From: Ga0077560 sp046330435
GTDB lineage: Bacteria; Actinomycetota; Thermoleophilia; Miltoncostaeales; Miltoncostaeaceae
Direction of reading: 5' to 3'
Assembly: GCA_046330435.1 (NCBI GenBank)
Contig: JAXLST010000006.1
Location: 186,001 to 250,000, forward strand
DNA: 64,000 nt
The position numbers and the translations under genes are program-made. The notes below the pieces were generated by a model. It ran no database searches, had not been told where the DNA came from, and worked only from the letters and a program-made list of their open reading frames with translations. Below, in pieces: positions 26,299-35,429 of the stretch; position 1 is the stretch's first letter; each line of letters opens with the position of its first letter.

Positions 26299-27428
26299 GC
26301 GGCCTCCGCCAGCGTGGTGAGCGTCATCGTCTGGTTGTGGAGGTCGCAGCGCCCGGCCGCCAGGGGCGAGATCTCCCCGTAGGAGTAGAAGCCCACCTGG
26401 CGGGTCCCGGCCGGCAGGCCGTCCAGAACCGCCTCGATCTCCTCCTCCGTGCGCTCCCCAAGCACCAGGCGGCGTCCCACGCAGCTCACGCCGACGCACA
26501 GGGCGGGCGCCGCGGCGTCCGCGAGGGCGGTGTCCAGGGCGGCCGCCCCGGCACCGTCGATGAGGCGCTCGAAGTTCGCCCGCATGAGCTGGACCATCGC
26601 CCCCTGCGGGATGTCGCCCGCGAAGGTGAGGGTCTGGGCGTCCTCGTCCACGGCGAGGATCGTCCGCACCAGCACGGCCTCCCCGCCGCCCTCGGGCCGC
26701 AGGGCCAGCGGGAACAGCAGTCCGGTGGCGGGCAGGCCCGCGGCCCGCTCCCCCAGGTACTCCTTGTAGAGGGCCAGCGCGGGCCGGCCGTCCAGCTCGT
26801 GCAGCACGGGGCCGGCCGACCGGGTGACCAGGCGCTCGGGGCCGAACCGGTCCCAGCCGCCCTGCGACCCGTGCCCCACGCGCAGCGCGTCCCCGTAGAG
26901 GCCGACGGCGGTGACCACGCCCGGCACCGGGCGGCCGCCGAGGATCACCCAGGTGCGGCCGAAGCGGTCGCCGTCGGCGGCGAGGCCGCCGGTCACCACC
27001 ACGCCCGGGGGCAGCACCTCGCCCAGCCCGCGCGTGAGCTCCGTGCCGTTCACCTGCAGCCCGTCGGAGAGCACCAGCACGGCCCGCAGGTCGTCGGCGC
27101 GGAGCGCGAGGCCGATCTCACGGCCGGCGCGGTGGGACCCGCCGTCGGCCGGGTCGGCGGTGGCGCACCGCAGGCGCGTCTCGCCGAAGCGTGCGACGGC
27201 GACCGACACGGTGTCGTCGGAGAGCCGGGCGCCGTGGATCTCCCCCGCGGTGGAGCAGCCCATCACGTGCGACGCCGGGTAGGCGTCCAGCAGCTCGCGG
27301 ACCGGCGCCCAGTCGTCGTGGTAACCGGGGGACGCGAACGCCAGCACCAGGGTGCGGTCCGAGTCGAGACCGGGGAAGGGAGCGGACCAACCGCCCCCGC
27401 GGGTGTGTTCGAGTGTCGTGAGTTCCAT
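26295..27428 (-). CDS. FIST N/C-domain sensory protein
   Basis: A 377-residue protein with an N-terminal FIST domain (about 25-215: ALVLAFASP-like strand, then HVMGCSTAGEIHGARLSDDTVSVAVARF) and a FIST_C domain (about 220-360: DGRPALALYKEYLGERAAG, FYSYGEISPLAAGRCDLHNQTMTL). FIST proteins are proposed small-molecule, probably amino-acid, sensors placed next to signalling enzymes. The conserved CSTAGE motif and the C-terminal GEI-P...HNQT motif are intact. ATG start with AGGTGAG just upstream. It overlaps the GGDEF/HD-GYP gene, forming a sensor-output pair. Confidence 0.92.
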   Translation of the reverse strand: MELTTLEHTRGGGWSAPFPGLDSDRTLVLAFASPGYHDDWAPVRELLDAYPASHVMGCSTAGEIHGARLSDDTVSVAVARFGETRLRCATADPADGGSHRAGREIGLALRADDLRAVLVLSDGLQVNGTELTRGLGEVLPPGVVVTGGLAADGDRFGRTWVILGGRPVPGVVTAVGLYGDALRVGHGSQGGWDRFGPERLVTRSAGPVLHELDGRPALALYKEYLGERAAGLPATGLLFPLALRPEGGGEAVLVRTILAVDEDAQTLTFAGDIPQGAMVQLMRANFERLIDGAGAAALDTALADAAAPALCVGVSCVGRRLVLGERTEEEIEAVLDGLPAGTRQVGFYSYGEISPLAAGRCDLHNQTMTLTTLAEAA

Positions 27429-27537
27429 CTCACCTGTGCGCGCCCGGTCCACGGGCGCAAGGGGTCCTTGAGAGTGGATCGGCGCCCGCGGCGCAGGGTT
27501 GAGGCGACTGGGCGATCTCTGGGGCGGGCCGGTGCGG

Positions 27538-27566
27538 TTCGCCCCCTCCGGGGGTGGGGATACACT
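27538..27566 (+). promoter_or_regulatory. candidate promoter of the pentose-phosphate operon
   Basis: TTCGCC and TACACT are separated by 17 bases, about 31 bases before the tkt start codon. TACACT is a good -10 match and is conspicuous in this GC-rich DNA; the -35 is weak. Confidence 0.45.
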
Positions 27567-27597
27567 CCGCGCTGGCCAAGCCCCAGGAAAGGTGAGC

Positions 27598-29577
27598 GTG
27601 CCCACAGAACCCGCCCCCGACGCCCTCGTCGTCGCAACGATCCGGACGCTGTCGATCGACGCCGTCCAGCACGCCAACAGCGGCCACCCCGGCGCCCCCA
27701 TGGGGCTCGCCCCGGTGGCGTGGACCCTCTTCAGCCGCCACCTCCGGCACGCCCCGGCGAACCCGGAGTGGTTCAACCGGGACCGGTTCGTGCTGAGCGC
27801 GGGCCACGCCTCGGCGCTGCTGTACTCGCTGCTGCACGTGAGCGGCTACGACCTGCCGCTGGATCAGATCAAGGCGTTCCGCCAGCTGGGGTCCGAGACG
27901 CCGGGCCACCCGGAGCGCGGCGACACCCCGGGCGTGGAGATCACCACCGGCCCGCTGGGCCAGGGCGTGGCCAACGCCGTGGGCTTCGCGCTCGCCGAGC
28001 GCCTGCTGGCCGCGGAGTTCAACCGGCCCGGCAACGAGGTGATCGACCACCGCACGTGGTTCATCTGCGGCGACGGCGACCTCATGGAGGGCATCTCCTA
28101 CGAGGCCGCCTCGGTCGCCGGGCATCTGGGCCTGGGCAAGCTGGTGGGCATCTACGACGCCAACCGCATCAGCCTCGACGGGCCGCTGGAGCTGAGCTTC
28201 GACGAGGACGTCCCCGCGCGGTTCGCCGCGCAGGGCTGGCGGGTGCTGCACATCGCCGACGGCAACGACCTGGGCGAGATCGACCGGGTGCTCACCGAGG
28301 CCGCGGCATCCGACGGCCGGCCCACCCTGGTGGTGTGCCGCACGCACATCGGGTTCGGCGCGCCGACCAAGCAGGACACCTCCGCCGCCCACGGCTCCCC
28401 GCTGGGCCCGGAGGAGGTCGCCGGCGCCAAGCGCGCGTACGGCTGGCCGGAGGACGCGCAGTTCCTGGTGCCGGACGAGGTGTCGGCCTGGGCGCCGAAG
28501 CTGCAGGCCGCGGGCCGCGAGGCCGAGGCCGCCTGGGACGCCGTGCTGGAGGCCTACGCCGCCGCGCACCCGGCGGAGGGCGCGGAGCTGCGCCGCCGCA
28601 TCGCCGGCGACCTGCCGGACGGCTGGCGGGAGGCGATGCCGGGCTTCGAGACCGGCAAGGGCGTCGCCACCCGGTCCGCGTCGGGCGCCGTCATGAACGC
28701 GCTCGCCCCGGTGGTGCCGGAGCTGGTGCAGGGCGCCGCCGACCTCTCCTCCTCCACCTCCACGGCCATCAAGTCCTCCGGGGACGTCGAGGCCGGGGAC
28801 TTCGCGCAGCGCAACATCCGCTACGGGGTGCGCGAGCACGCGATGGGCGCCATCACCAACGGCATCGCCGCCCACGGCGGCCTGCGCCCGGTGTGCTCCA
28901 CGTTCCTGGTGTTCAGCGACTACATGAAGAACACCATCCGCCTGTCGGCGCTCATGAAGCTGCCGTCGGTGTTCGTCTACACGCACGACTCGGTGGCGCT
29001 GGGCGAGGACGGCCCCACCCACCAGCCGGTGGAGCACCTCGCGGCGCTCCGCGCGATCCCGGGGCTGGTGACCATCCGGCCGGCGGACGCCACGGAGACC
29101 GCCGCCGCCTGGGCGGTGGCGATCGAGCGCACCGGCGGCCCCACGGCGCTGATCTTCACCCGGCAGAACCTGCCGACCATGGACTGGGCGGCCGACGTCG
29201 CCAAGGGCGCGTACGTGGTGCGTGACGGCGGGGACTGCATCCTGCTGAGCGCCGGCAGCGAGGTGCACACCGCGCTGGCCGCCGCGGATCTGCTGGCCGC
29301 CGAGGGCGTGGGCGCCCGGGTGGTGAGCATGCCCAGCTGGGAGCTGTTCCTGAGCCAGCCCGCCGAGTACCGCGACGCGGTGCTGCCGCCGTCGGTCACC
29401 GCCCGCGTGGCGGTGGAGGCCGGGGCGTCCCTGGGATGGCACCGCTTCACCGGCCTCACCGGCCGAGTGGTGGCGATCGACCGGTTCGGCACCTCCGCTC
29501 CCGGCGAGGTGGCACTGGAACACCTGGGAATCACGCCGCAGGCGGTTGCCGCGGCGGCCCGCGAGCAACTGGGGTAG
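27598..29577 (+). CDS. tkt: transketolase
   Basis: A 659-residue thiamine-diphosphate enzyme of the non-oxidative pentose-phosphate pathway, moving two-carbon ketol units. The three domains are complete: ThDP-binding N-terminal (HANSGHPGAPMGLAPVAWTL, GPLGQGVANAVGFALAER, GDGDLMEGISYEAAS), pyrimidine-binding (NIRYGVREHAMGAITNGIA, FSDYMKNTIRLSALM, THDSVALGEDGPTHQPVE) and C-terminal. GTG at 27598 is chosen after AGGAAAGGTGA. It is the first gene of the tkt-pgi-gnd-zwf-opcA-pgl operon. Confidence 0.97.
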   Translation: MPTEPAPDALVVATIRTLSIDAVQHANSGHPGAPMGLAPVAWTLFSRHLRHAPANPEWFNRDRFVLSAGHASALLYSLLHVSGYDLPLDQIKAFRQLGSETPGHPERGDTPGVEITTGPLGQGVANAVGFALAERLLAAEFNRPGNEVIDHRTWFICGDGDLMEGISYEAASVAGHLGLGKLVGIYDANRISLDGPLELSFDEDVPARFAAQGWRVLHIADGNDLGEIDRVLTEAAASDGRPTLVVCRTHIGFGAPTKQDTSAAHGSPLGPEEVAGAKRAYGWPEDAQFLVPDEVSAWAPKLQAAGREAEAAWDAVLEAYAAAHPAEGAELRRRIAGDLPDGWREAMPGFETGKGVATRSASGAVMNALAPVVPELVQGAADLSSSTSTAIKSSGDVEAGDFAQRNIRYGVREHAMGAITNGIAAHGGLRPVCSTFLVFSDYMKNTIRLSALMKLPSVFVYTHDSVALGEDGPTHQPVEHLAALRAIPGLVTIRPADATETAAAWAVAIERTGGPTALIFTRQNLPTMDWAADVAKGAYVVRDGGDCILLSAGSEVHTALAAADLLAAEGVGARVVSMPSWELFLSQPAEYRDAVLPPSVTARVAVEAGASLGWHRFTGLTGRVVAIDRFGTSAPGEVALEHLGITPQAVAAAAREQLG

Positions 29578-29579
29578 CC

Positions 29580-31163
29580 ATGCGGTGGAGCCTTGGCGGT
29601 GCGGAGACGGCAGTCCACGAGGCGTGGGAGGCCGCGACCGCGTCGCGGCTCGCCGCGCGCATCAGGAGCGGTGACACCTCGGCGTGGGGCGACCACGCCG
29701 AGGGCGTCGCCCCGTGGATCGGGTGGCTGCGCGCGCCCTTCGAGATGCGGCAGCACGTGCCGCTGCTGGAGGCCATCGCCCGGCAGGCCCGCCGCGACGG
29801 CATCACCCATGCGGTGCTGCTGGGCATGGGCGGCAGCAGCCTGTGCCCGGAGGTGACCCGCCGCACGTTCGGCGCGCCCTCGGGGATCGAGCTGCGGGTG
29901 CTGGACTCCACCGACCCCGCGTCGGTGGCCGCGTCCGCGGAGGGCATCGACCCCGCCACGGCCCTGTTCATCGTGGCGTCCAAGAGCGGCACCACGGTGG
30001 AGCCGCTCACGTTCGAGGCGTACCACTGGGACCGCGCCGTGCGCGCCCTGGGCGAGGCGGAGGCCGCCAAGCACTTCATCGCGATCACCGACCCCGGCAC
30101 GCCCCTGGGCGACGCGGCCCGCGCCCGCGGCTACCGGGCGGTGCTGGAGAACCCCAAGGACATCGGCGGCCGGTTCTCCGCGCTGTCGCTGTTCGGCCTG
30201 CTGCCCATGGCGCTGGCCGGCGTCCCCCTGCACCCGCTGCTGGACCGCGCGCAGGCCGCCCTGGCGTCCGACGAGCCCAACCGCCTGGGCGTGGCCCTCG
30301 GCACGCTGGCGAGGGCCGGCCGCGACAAGGTGATCCTGATGGTGGACCCACCGCTGTCGGTGCTGGGCCTCTGGATCGAGCAGCTGGTCGCCGAGAGCAT
30401 GGGCAAGCAGGGCCTGGGCATCGTGCCGGTCGCCCAGGAGCCGGGTGGGCGCCCCGCCGACTACGGCGACGACCGGGTGTTCGTCTACCACCGCATCACC
30501 GGCGACCTGGACCAGGACGCCGCCGCCCTGGCGGCCGCCGGCCACCCGGTGATCACCATGGACGTGCCCGAGACACTGGACCTGGGCGGCGTCTACATGG
30601 CGTGGGAGCTGGCGACCGCCGCCGCCGGGACCATCCTGGGCGTGAACCCCTTCGACCAGCCGGACGTGCAGGCCGCGAAGGACGTCACCGTGAAGGTGCT
30701 GGGCGACATCGAGGCCGGGCGCGCGCCCGCCGACGAGCGCGAGGGCACCGATGCCGCCGTGCGGCTCATCGGTCAGGTGAAGGACGGCGACTACGTCGCG
30801 ATCCAGGCGTTCTGCCCGGAGTCCCCCGCCGCCGACCGCGCCGCCGCCGACCTGCGCCGGGCGATCCGCGCCCGCACCGGCGCGGTCACCACCTTCGGGT
30901 ACGGCCCCCGGTTCCTGCACTCCACCGGGCAGCTCCACAAGGGCGGCCCCGACACCGCGGTGTGCCTGCAGCTCATCGGCCAGGACCCCGTGGACGCGCC
31001 GGTGCCAGGCCGGCCGTGGACGTTCTCGCAGCTCAAGTGCGCCCAGGCGATCGGCGATGCCGAGGCGCTGGCCGCCCGCGGGCGACGGCTGGCACGCGTG
31101 GACATCGGCCCGGACGCCGCGGCGGGCATCGCCGCGATCACCGCGCTGCTGAACGGCAACTGA
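29580..31163 (+). CDS. pgi: glucose-6-phosphate isomerase, of the transaldolase-fused (Tal-Pgi) type
   Basis: A 527-residue isomerase interconverting glucose-6-P and fructose-6-P. SIS-type sugar-phosphate binding is seen in LLGMGGSSLCPEVTRRTFG and FIVASKSGTTVEPLT. The segments NPKDIGGRFSALSLFGLLP, WIEQLVAESMGKQGLGI and FGYGPRFLHSTGQLHKGG are typical. The sequence resembles the Pgi half of bifunctional Tal-Pgi proteins more than stand-alone E. coli Pgi, yet no transaldolase domain precedes it: it begins two bases after the tkt stop. Catalytic residues appear intact. Confidence 0.92.
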   Translation: MRWSLGGAETAVHEAWEAATASRLAARIRSGDTSAWGDHAEGVAPWIGWLRAPFEMRQHVPLLEAIARQARRDGITHAVLLGMGGSSLCPEVTRRTFGAPSGIELRVLDSTDPASVAASAEGIDPATALFIVASKSGTTVEPLTFEAYHWDRAVRALGEAEAAKHFIAITDPGTPLGDAARARGYRAVLENPKDIGGRFSALSLFGLLPMALAGVPLHPLLDRAQAALASDEPNRLGVALGTLARAGRDKVILMVDPPLSVLGLWIEQLVAESMGKQGLGIVPVAQEPGGRPADYGDDRVFVYHRITGDLDQDAAALAAAGHPVITMDVPETLDLGGVYMAWELATAAAGTILGVNPFDQPDVQAAKDVTVKVLGDIEAGRAPADEREGTDAAVRLIGQVKDGDYVAIQAFCPESPAADRAAADLRRAIRARTGAVTTFGYGPRFLHSTGQLHKGGPDTAVCLQLIGQDPVDAPVPGRPWTFSQLKCAQAIGDAEALAARGRRLARVDIGPDAAAGIAAITALLNGN

Positions 31164-31212
31164 CGCACCCCGCACGACCGAGCAGCCCCCGCTACGGGCG
31201 AAGGAGGAGCAC

Positions 31213-32112
31213 GTGGAGCTTGCGATGATCGGGTTCGGGAGGATGGGTTCCGGACTCACGGGGCGGCTCACCGCCGCCGGCCACCGCGTGGTGGTGTCGG
31301 ACCCCGGCGCGGACCCCGCGGCCGTGGCGGAGCGAGGCGGTGAGGGACCCGTCGCCATCGGCGACATCCGGGAGAAGCTGGGCGACCGGCCCCGGGTGGC
31401 CTGGGCGATGGTGCCCGCCGGGGAGATCACGGAAGGGGTCCTGCAGCAGCTGTTCGAGCAGCTGGAGCCCGGCGACATCGTGATCGACGGCGGCAACTCC
31501 AACTGGCGCGACTCGCAGCGGCACGCGAAGGAGGCCGCCGAGCACGGCCTCAAGTTCCTGGACATCGGCGTGAGCGGCGGCGTGTGGGGCCTCACCGAGG
31601 GCTTCGGGATCATGGTGGGCGGCGACGCCGACGCGTTCGCCCACGTGAAGCCCGCGCTGGAGGTGCTGACGCCCAAGGAGGGCGGCCTGGTGCACGCCGG
31701 CGCCAGCGGCGCCGGGCACTTCACCAAGATGGTCCACAACGGCATCGAGTACGGCCTCATGCAGGCGTACGCCGAGGGCATCGAGATCCTCAAGGCCTCG
31801 GAGTTCGACCTGGACCTGGCCGACGTCACCGACGCCTGGCGGCACGGCACCGTCATCCGGTCGTGGCTGCTGGACCTGGCCGCGGCGGCGCTGCGCCGCG
31901 AACCGGACCTGGCGTCCCTGCGCGACTACGTCGAGGACTCCGGGGAGGGCCGGTGGACGGTCGCCGCGGCGATCGACACCGACGTCCCGGCGCCCATCAT
32001 CACCCTGTCGCTGCTGGAGCGCTTCCGGAGCCGCCAGGACAGCAGCTTCACCGCGAAGGTTGTGGCCGCCCTGCGGAGGGAGTTCGGCGGTCACGCGGTG
32101 AAGCACTCGTGA
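31213..32112 (+). CDS. gnd: 6-phosphogluconate dehydrogenase, short (GndA) form
   Basis: A 299-residue oxidative decarboxylase turning 6-phosphogluconate into ribulose-5-P. The Rossmann start is MIGFGRMGSGLTGRLTAAGH; IDGGNSNWRDSQRHA, LDIGVSGGVWGLTEGFGIMVGG and the catalytic GAGHFTKMVHNGIEYGLMQAYAEG are present. The roughly 300-residue length marks the short, often NAD-preferring type rather than the 470-residue NADP enzyme. GTG start behind AAGGAGG. It overlaps zwf by four bases. Confidence 0.95.
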   Translation: MELAMIGFGRMGSGLTGRLTAAGHRVVVSDPGADPAAVAERGGEGPVAIGDIREKLGDRPRVAWAMVPAGEITEGVLQQLFEQLEPGDIVIDGGNSNWRDSQRHAKEAAEHGLKFLDIGVSGGVWGLTEGFGIMVGGDADAFAHVKPALEVLTPKEGGLVHAGASGAGHFTKMVHNGIEYGLMQAYAEGIEILKASEFDLDLADVTDAWRHGTVIRSWLLDLAAAALRREPDLASLRDYVEDSGEGRWTVAAAIDTDVPAPIITLSLLERFRSRQDSSFTAKVVAALRREFGGHAVKHS

Positions 32113-33662
32113 GCCAGAGCGCCCGGCCGGCCGCGGACGCTCCCCCGCCGTTCGACCTGGGGGCGCGCCTGTCGCGCACCCCCGCCCCGGCGGCCGTGGT
32201 GATCTTCGGTGCGTCGGGCGACCTGACGCACCGCAAGCTCATGCCGGCGCTCTACAACCTGGCGCTCGGGCAGCTGCTGCCGCCCGAGATGGCCATCGTC
32301 GGCGTGGCCCGCACCGCGTGGACCGACGACGAGTTCCGCGACGAGATGCTGAAGGCGGTGAACGCCCACAGCCGCTCGGGCGAGGTGGACCCGGACGTCT
32401 GGAAGGGCTTCGCCCGGCGCCTGCGGTACGTGACCGGCAGCTTCGACGACCCCGCCGCGTACGACCAGCTGCGCACCCTCCTGAAGGGCCTGGACCAGGA
32501 GCTCGGCACCCGCGGCAACAAGCTGTTCTACCTGGCGACCGCCCCGGACTTCTTCCCGGTGATCGCCGAGCGCCTGGGCGCGGTGGGCCTGTCCGGGGAG
32601 AGCGAGGGGAACTTCAGCCGCCTGGTGGTGGAGAAGCCCTTCGGCGAGGACCTGGAGAGCGCGCGGGAGCTCAACCGCCGGCTGGAGTCCGTCTTCCGGG
32701 AGCAGCAGGTCTACCGCATCGACCACTACCTTGGGAAGGAGACGGTCCAGAACCTCCTGGTGCTGCGGTTCGGCAACGCGATCTTCGAGCCGCTGTGGAA
32801 CCGCCGGTACGTGGACCACGTGCAGATCACGGTGGCGGAGGAGCTGGGCGTCGAGACCCGCGGCGGCTACTACGACCAGAGCGGCGCGCTGCGGGACATC
32901 GTCCAGAACCACATCTTCCAGGTGCTGTCGATCATCGCGATGGAGCCGCCGGCCCGGTTCGAGAGCCGGGACGTGCGGGACGAGAAGGTGAAGGTGCTCC
33001 GCGCGATCCCGCCGATCACCTCCGACGAGGTGGACCTGGTGACGGTGCGCGGCCAGTACGGCGCGGGCTACATCGGCGGCAAGCCGGTGCCGGCGTACCG
33101 CACCGAGGACGGCGTGGCGCCCGACTCGAACACCGAGACGTACGTGGCGATGCGCCTGTTCATCGAGAACTGGCGGTGGGCCGGGACCCCGTTCTACCTG
33201 CGCACCGGCAAGCGCCTGCCGCGCCGGGCGACTGAGGTGGCGATCCAGTTCAAGCCGGCCCCGCACCTGCCGTTCGCCGACACCGCGGTGGAGGCGGTGG
33301 TGCCGAACCAGCTGACCCTGCGGATCCAGCCGGACGAGGGCGCGTCCCTGAAGTTCGCGGCGAAGGTGCCGGGGCCGCAGGTGGACCTGCGCACCGTGAG
33401 CATGGACTTCCAGTACGGCAGCTCGTTCCTCAAGCCGTCCGCGGAGGCGTACGAGCGCCTGCTGCTGGACGCGCTGCTGGGGGACTCCACCCTGTTCGCC
33501 CGCTGGGACGAGGTGGAGCGCGCCTGGGAGATCGTGGAGGAGCTGCTGAAGGCCTGGGCGGCGACGCCCATCGGTGAGCCGAACTACGAGGCCGGGTCGT
33601 GGGGCCCGGACGCCGGGGACGAGCTCATCGCGCGCGACGGCCGGGAGTGGCGGCGGCTGTGA
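32109..33662 (+). CDS. zwf: glucose-6-phosphate 1-dehydrogenase
   Basis: A 517-residue enzyme of normal length producing 6-phosphogluconolactone and NADPH. The cofactor site is VVIFGASGDLTHRKLMPALYNL. The substrate signature RIDHYLGKETVQNLLVLRF contains the catalytic DHYLGK. Also present are GYYDQSGALRDIVQNHIFQ and FYLRTGKRLPRR. The GTG start overlaps the gnd stop and the stop overlaps opcA, so all three are translationally coupled. Confidence 0.97.
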   Translation: MSQSARPAADAPPPFDLGARLSRTPAPAAVVIFGASGDLTHRKLMPALYNLALGQLLPPEMAIVGVARTAWTDDEFRDEMLKAVNAHSRSGEVDPDVWKGFARRLRYVTGSFDDPAAYDQLRTLLKGLDQELGTRGNKLFYLATAPDFFPVIAERLGAVGLSGESEGNFSRLVVEKPFGEDLESARELNRRLESVFREQQVYRIDHYLGKETVQNLLVLRFGNAIFEPLWNRRYVDHVQITVAEELGVETRGGYYDQSGALRDIVQNHIFQVLSIIAMEPPARFESRDVRDEKVKVLRAIPPITSDEVDLVTVRGQYGAGYIGGKPVPAYRTEDGVAPDSNTETYVAMRLFIENWRWAGTPFYLRTGKRLPRRATEVAIQFKPAPHLPFADTAVEAVVPNQLTLRIQPDEGASLKFAAKVPGPQVDLRTVSMDFQYGSSFLKPSAEAYERLLLDALLGDSTLFARWDEVERAWEIVEELLKAWAATPIGEPNYEAGSWGPDAGDELIARDGREWRRL

Positions 33663-34681
33663 GCACCCATCCGCCGTCGGAGGCGATGGAGTGGGACGGC
33701 CACGTCGAGTCGGCCGCCGACCTGGCGCGGCACCTCGCGGCGCTGCACGCGGTGGACGAGCACGGCCAGCCGCTGGCGAGCGCCGGCGTCCTCAACCTGG
33801 TGACCGTGACCCGCGTGGAGGACGCGCTGGAGTTCGAGGCGATCATCGAGTCGCTGTCGGACCACCAGCCGTCGCGGGCGATCATCCTGGAGCGGGCCTG
33901 GGACGGGGAGGGCATCGAGGCCCACCTGGAGACCCGCACGCAGACGTTCGGGGGCGCGAAGCGCGAGTCCCTGGTGGAGCTGCTGCGGCTCACCCTGCAC
34001 GGCGAGACGACGGGCGGCGCGGCGAGCGCGGTGCGGTCGCTGCTGCGCCCGGACCTGCCGGTGTACCTGTGGTGGCCGGGCGCGCCGGACCTGTCGGACC
34101 CCGTGTACGCGGAGGTCTCGGAGGGCGCGGACCGCGTGGTGACCGAGGCGGGCCGCGGCCCGAACGCGGTGACGGCGCTGCTGCAGCTGGCGGACGCCGC
34201 CCTCGCCGGTCCCGCGCTCACGGACCTGGCGTGGGCGGAGCTCACGCCGTGGCGGCAGCTGGTGAACCAGCTGGTGGACCTGGACCACATCGAGCGGCTC
34301 CGGCAAGGTGCGGTGGCGGAGATCTGGCATTGCGGGACCTCGCCGACGGTTTCGGCGTATCTGCTGGCCGGGTGGCTCCGCGACACGCTCGGGGACAAGC
34401 TCCATGTGGAGCTGCATCCCCGCAAGGATGTTCCCGGAGGGGGTGTGGTGGGGCTGCAACTGGAGTCGCTGGCGGGCCGCCGGCTCGCGATCGACCGGTT
34501 CCCGGACCGTTCGACCGCGGCGGTGGTGGTGTCGGCGCCCACCGAGAAGGCGCGCCGCCGCGTGCTGCCCCTGCCGTACAAGGACCGGGCGCAGCTCCTG
34601 GCGGGTGAGCTGGAGCTCCAGCGCCGCGACCATCCGTTCGAGCGGGCCCTCCCGCATGCCCGTGAGGTGGCGACCCGATGA
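33659..34681 (+). CDS. opcA: OpcA, glucose-6-phosphate dehydrogenase assembly protein
   Basis: A 340-residue OpcA-family protein found beside zwf in actinobacteria and cyanobacteria, where it activates or assembles Zwf. Landmarks: VLNLVTVTRVEDALEFEAIIESLSDHQPSRAIIL, LPVYLWWPGAPDLSDPVYAE and the C-terminal LPYKDRAQLLAGELELQRRD. GTG start overlapping zwf; its stop overlaps pgl (ATGA). The role is taken from the family and its fixed neighbourhood. Confidence 0.93.
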   Translation: MSTHPPSEAMEWDGHVESAADLARHLAALHAVDEHGQPLASAGVLNLVTVTRVEDALEFEAIIESLSDHQPSRAIILERAWDGEGIEAHLETRTQTFGGAKRESLVELLRLTLHGETTGGAASAVRSLLRPDLPVYLWWPGAPDLSDPVYAEVSEGADRVVTEAGRGPNAVTALLQLADAALAGPALTDLAWAELTPWRQLVNQLVDLDHIERLRQGAVAEIWHCGTSPTVSAYLLAGWLRDTLGDKLHVELHPRKDVPGGGVVGLQLESLAGRRLAIDRFPDRSTAAVVVSAPTEKARRRVLPLPYKDRAQLLAGELELQRRDHPFERALPHAREVATR

Positions 34682-35388
34682 CGCCCGAGGTGATCGTCGT
34701 CCCCGACGGGCTGGCCCTGGCGGACATGGCGGCGGAGCGCATCGAGGACCTCGCGGTGGCGGCCACCCCCCTGGTCCCCGCCACGATCTCCCTGGCCGGC
34801 GGCTCGACGCCGCGCAAGGCGTACCAGCGGCTCGGCTCCCGGTGCGCCCCGTGGGCGCGGCTGCGGATCTTCTTCGGCGACGAGCGCTGCGTGCCGCCGG
34901 AGGACGAGGGCAGCAACTACCGGATGGTGCGCGAGGCCCTCCTGGACCGCGTCCCGCTGCTGCCCGAGCAGGTCCACCGGATCCCGGGCGAGCTGGAGCC
35001 GGACGACGCCGCCGCCGCGGCCGAGGCGGACCTGCGCGCCGAGTTCCCGGACGTCACGACCCCGCGGCTCGACCTGTGCGTCCTCGGCATCGGGGTGGAC
35101 GGCCACACCGCGTCCCTGTTCCCCGGCGGCCCCGAGCTGGATGCCGCCGACCGGCTGATGGTCCCCGTCCACCGCCCCGAGCTGCCCCAGCCGTGGCGCG
35201 TGTCGATGACCCTGCGGCTCATCAACGCCTCACGGCGGGTGATGTTCGTCGCCGACGACGCCGCCAAGGCAGAGGTGGTGGCCCGGGCGATCGCCGGCGA
35301 CGCCGGCATCCCCGCCGGCCGGGTCCGGCCGGACAGCGGCAACGTCACCTGGATCATCACCGAGGCGACCGCCGCGAAGCTCACCTGA
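34678..35388 (+). CDS. pgl: 6-phosphogluconolactonase
   Basis: A 236-residue NagB/DevB-type lactonase hydrolysing 6-phosphogluconolactone. Typical are ISLAGGSTPRKAYQRLG, RIFFGDERCVPPEDEGSNYRM and the catalytic-site stretch LGIGVDGHTASLFPG. The last gene of the operon, it completes the oxidative branch with zwf and gnd. No strong terminator hairpin follows in the 41 bases before the convergent gene. Confidence 0.96.
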   Translation: MTPEVIVVPDGLALADMAAERIEDLAVAATPLVPATISLAGGSTPRKAYQRLGSRCAPWARLRIFFGDERCVPPEDEGSNYRMVREALLDRVPLLPEQVHRIPGELEPDDAAAAAEADLRAEFPDVTTPRLDLCVLGIGVDGHTASLFPGGPELDAADRLMVPVHRPELPQPWRVSMTLRLINASRRVMFVADDAAKAEVVARAIAGDAGIPAGRVRPDSGNVTWIITEATAAKLT

Positions 35389-35429
35389 CCAGTCGCGATT
35401 CGGCGTCAGGCTCGCACGTCGAAGAGCGG

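Noticed and set aside
31213..32112. Truncated 6-phosphogluconate dehydrogenase
   Set aside because: The 299-residue length is normal for the short GndA type, and the catalytic residues are complete.
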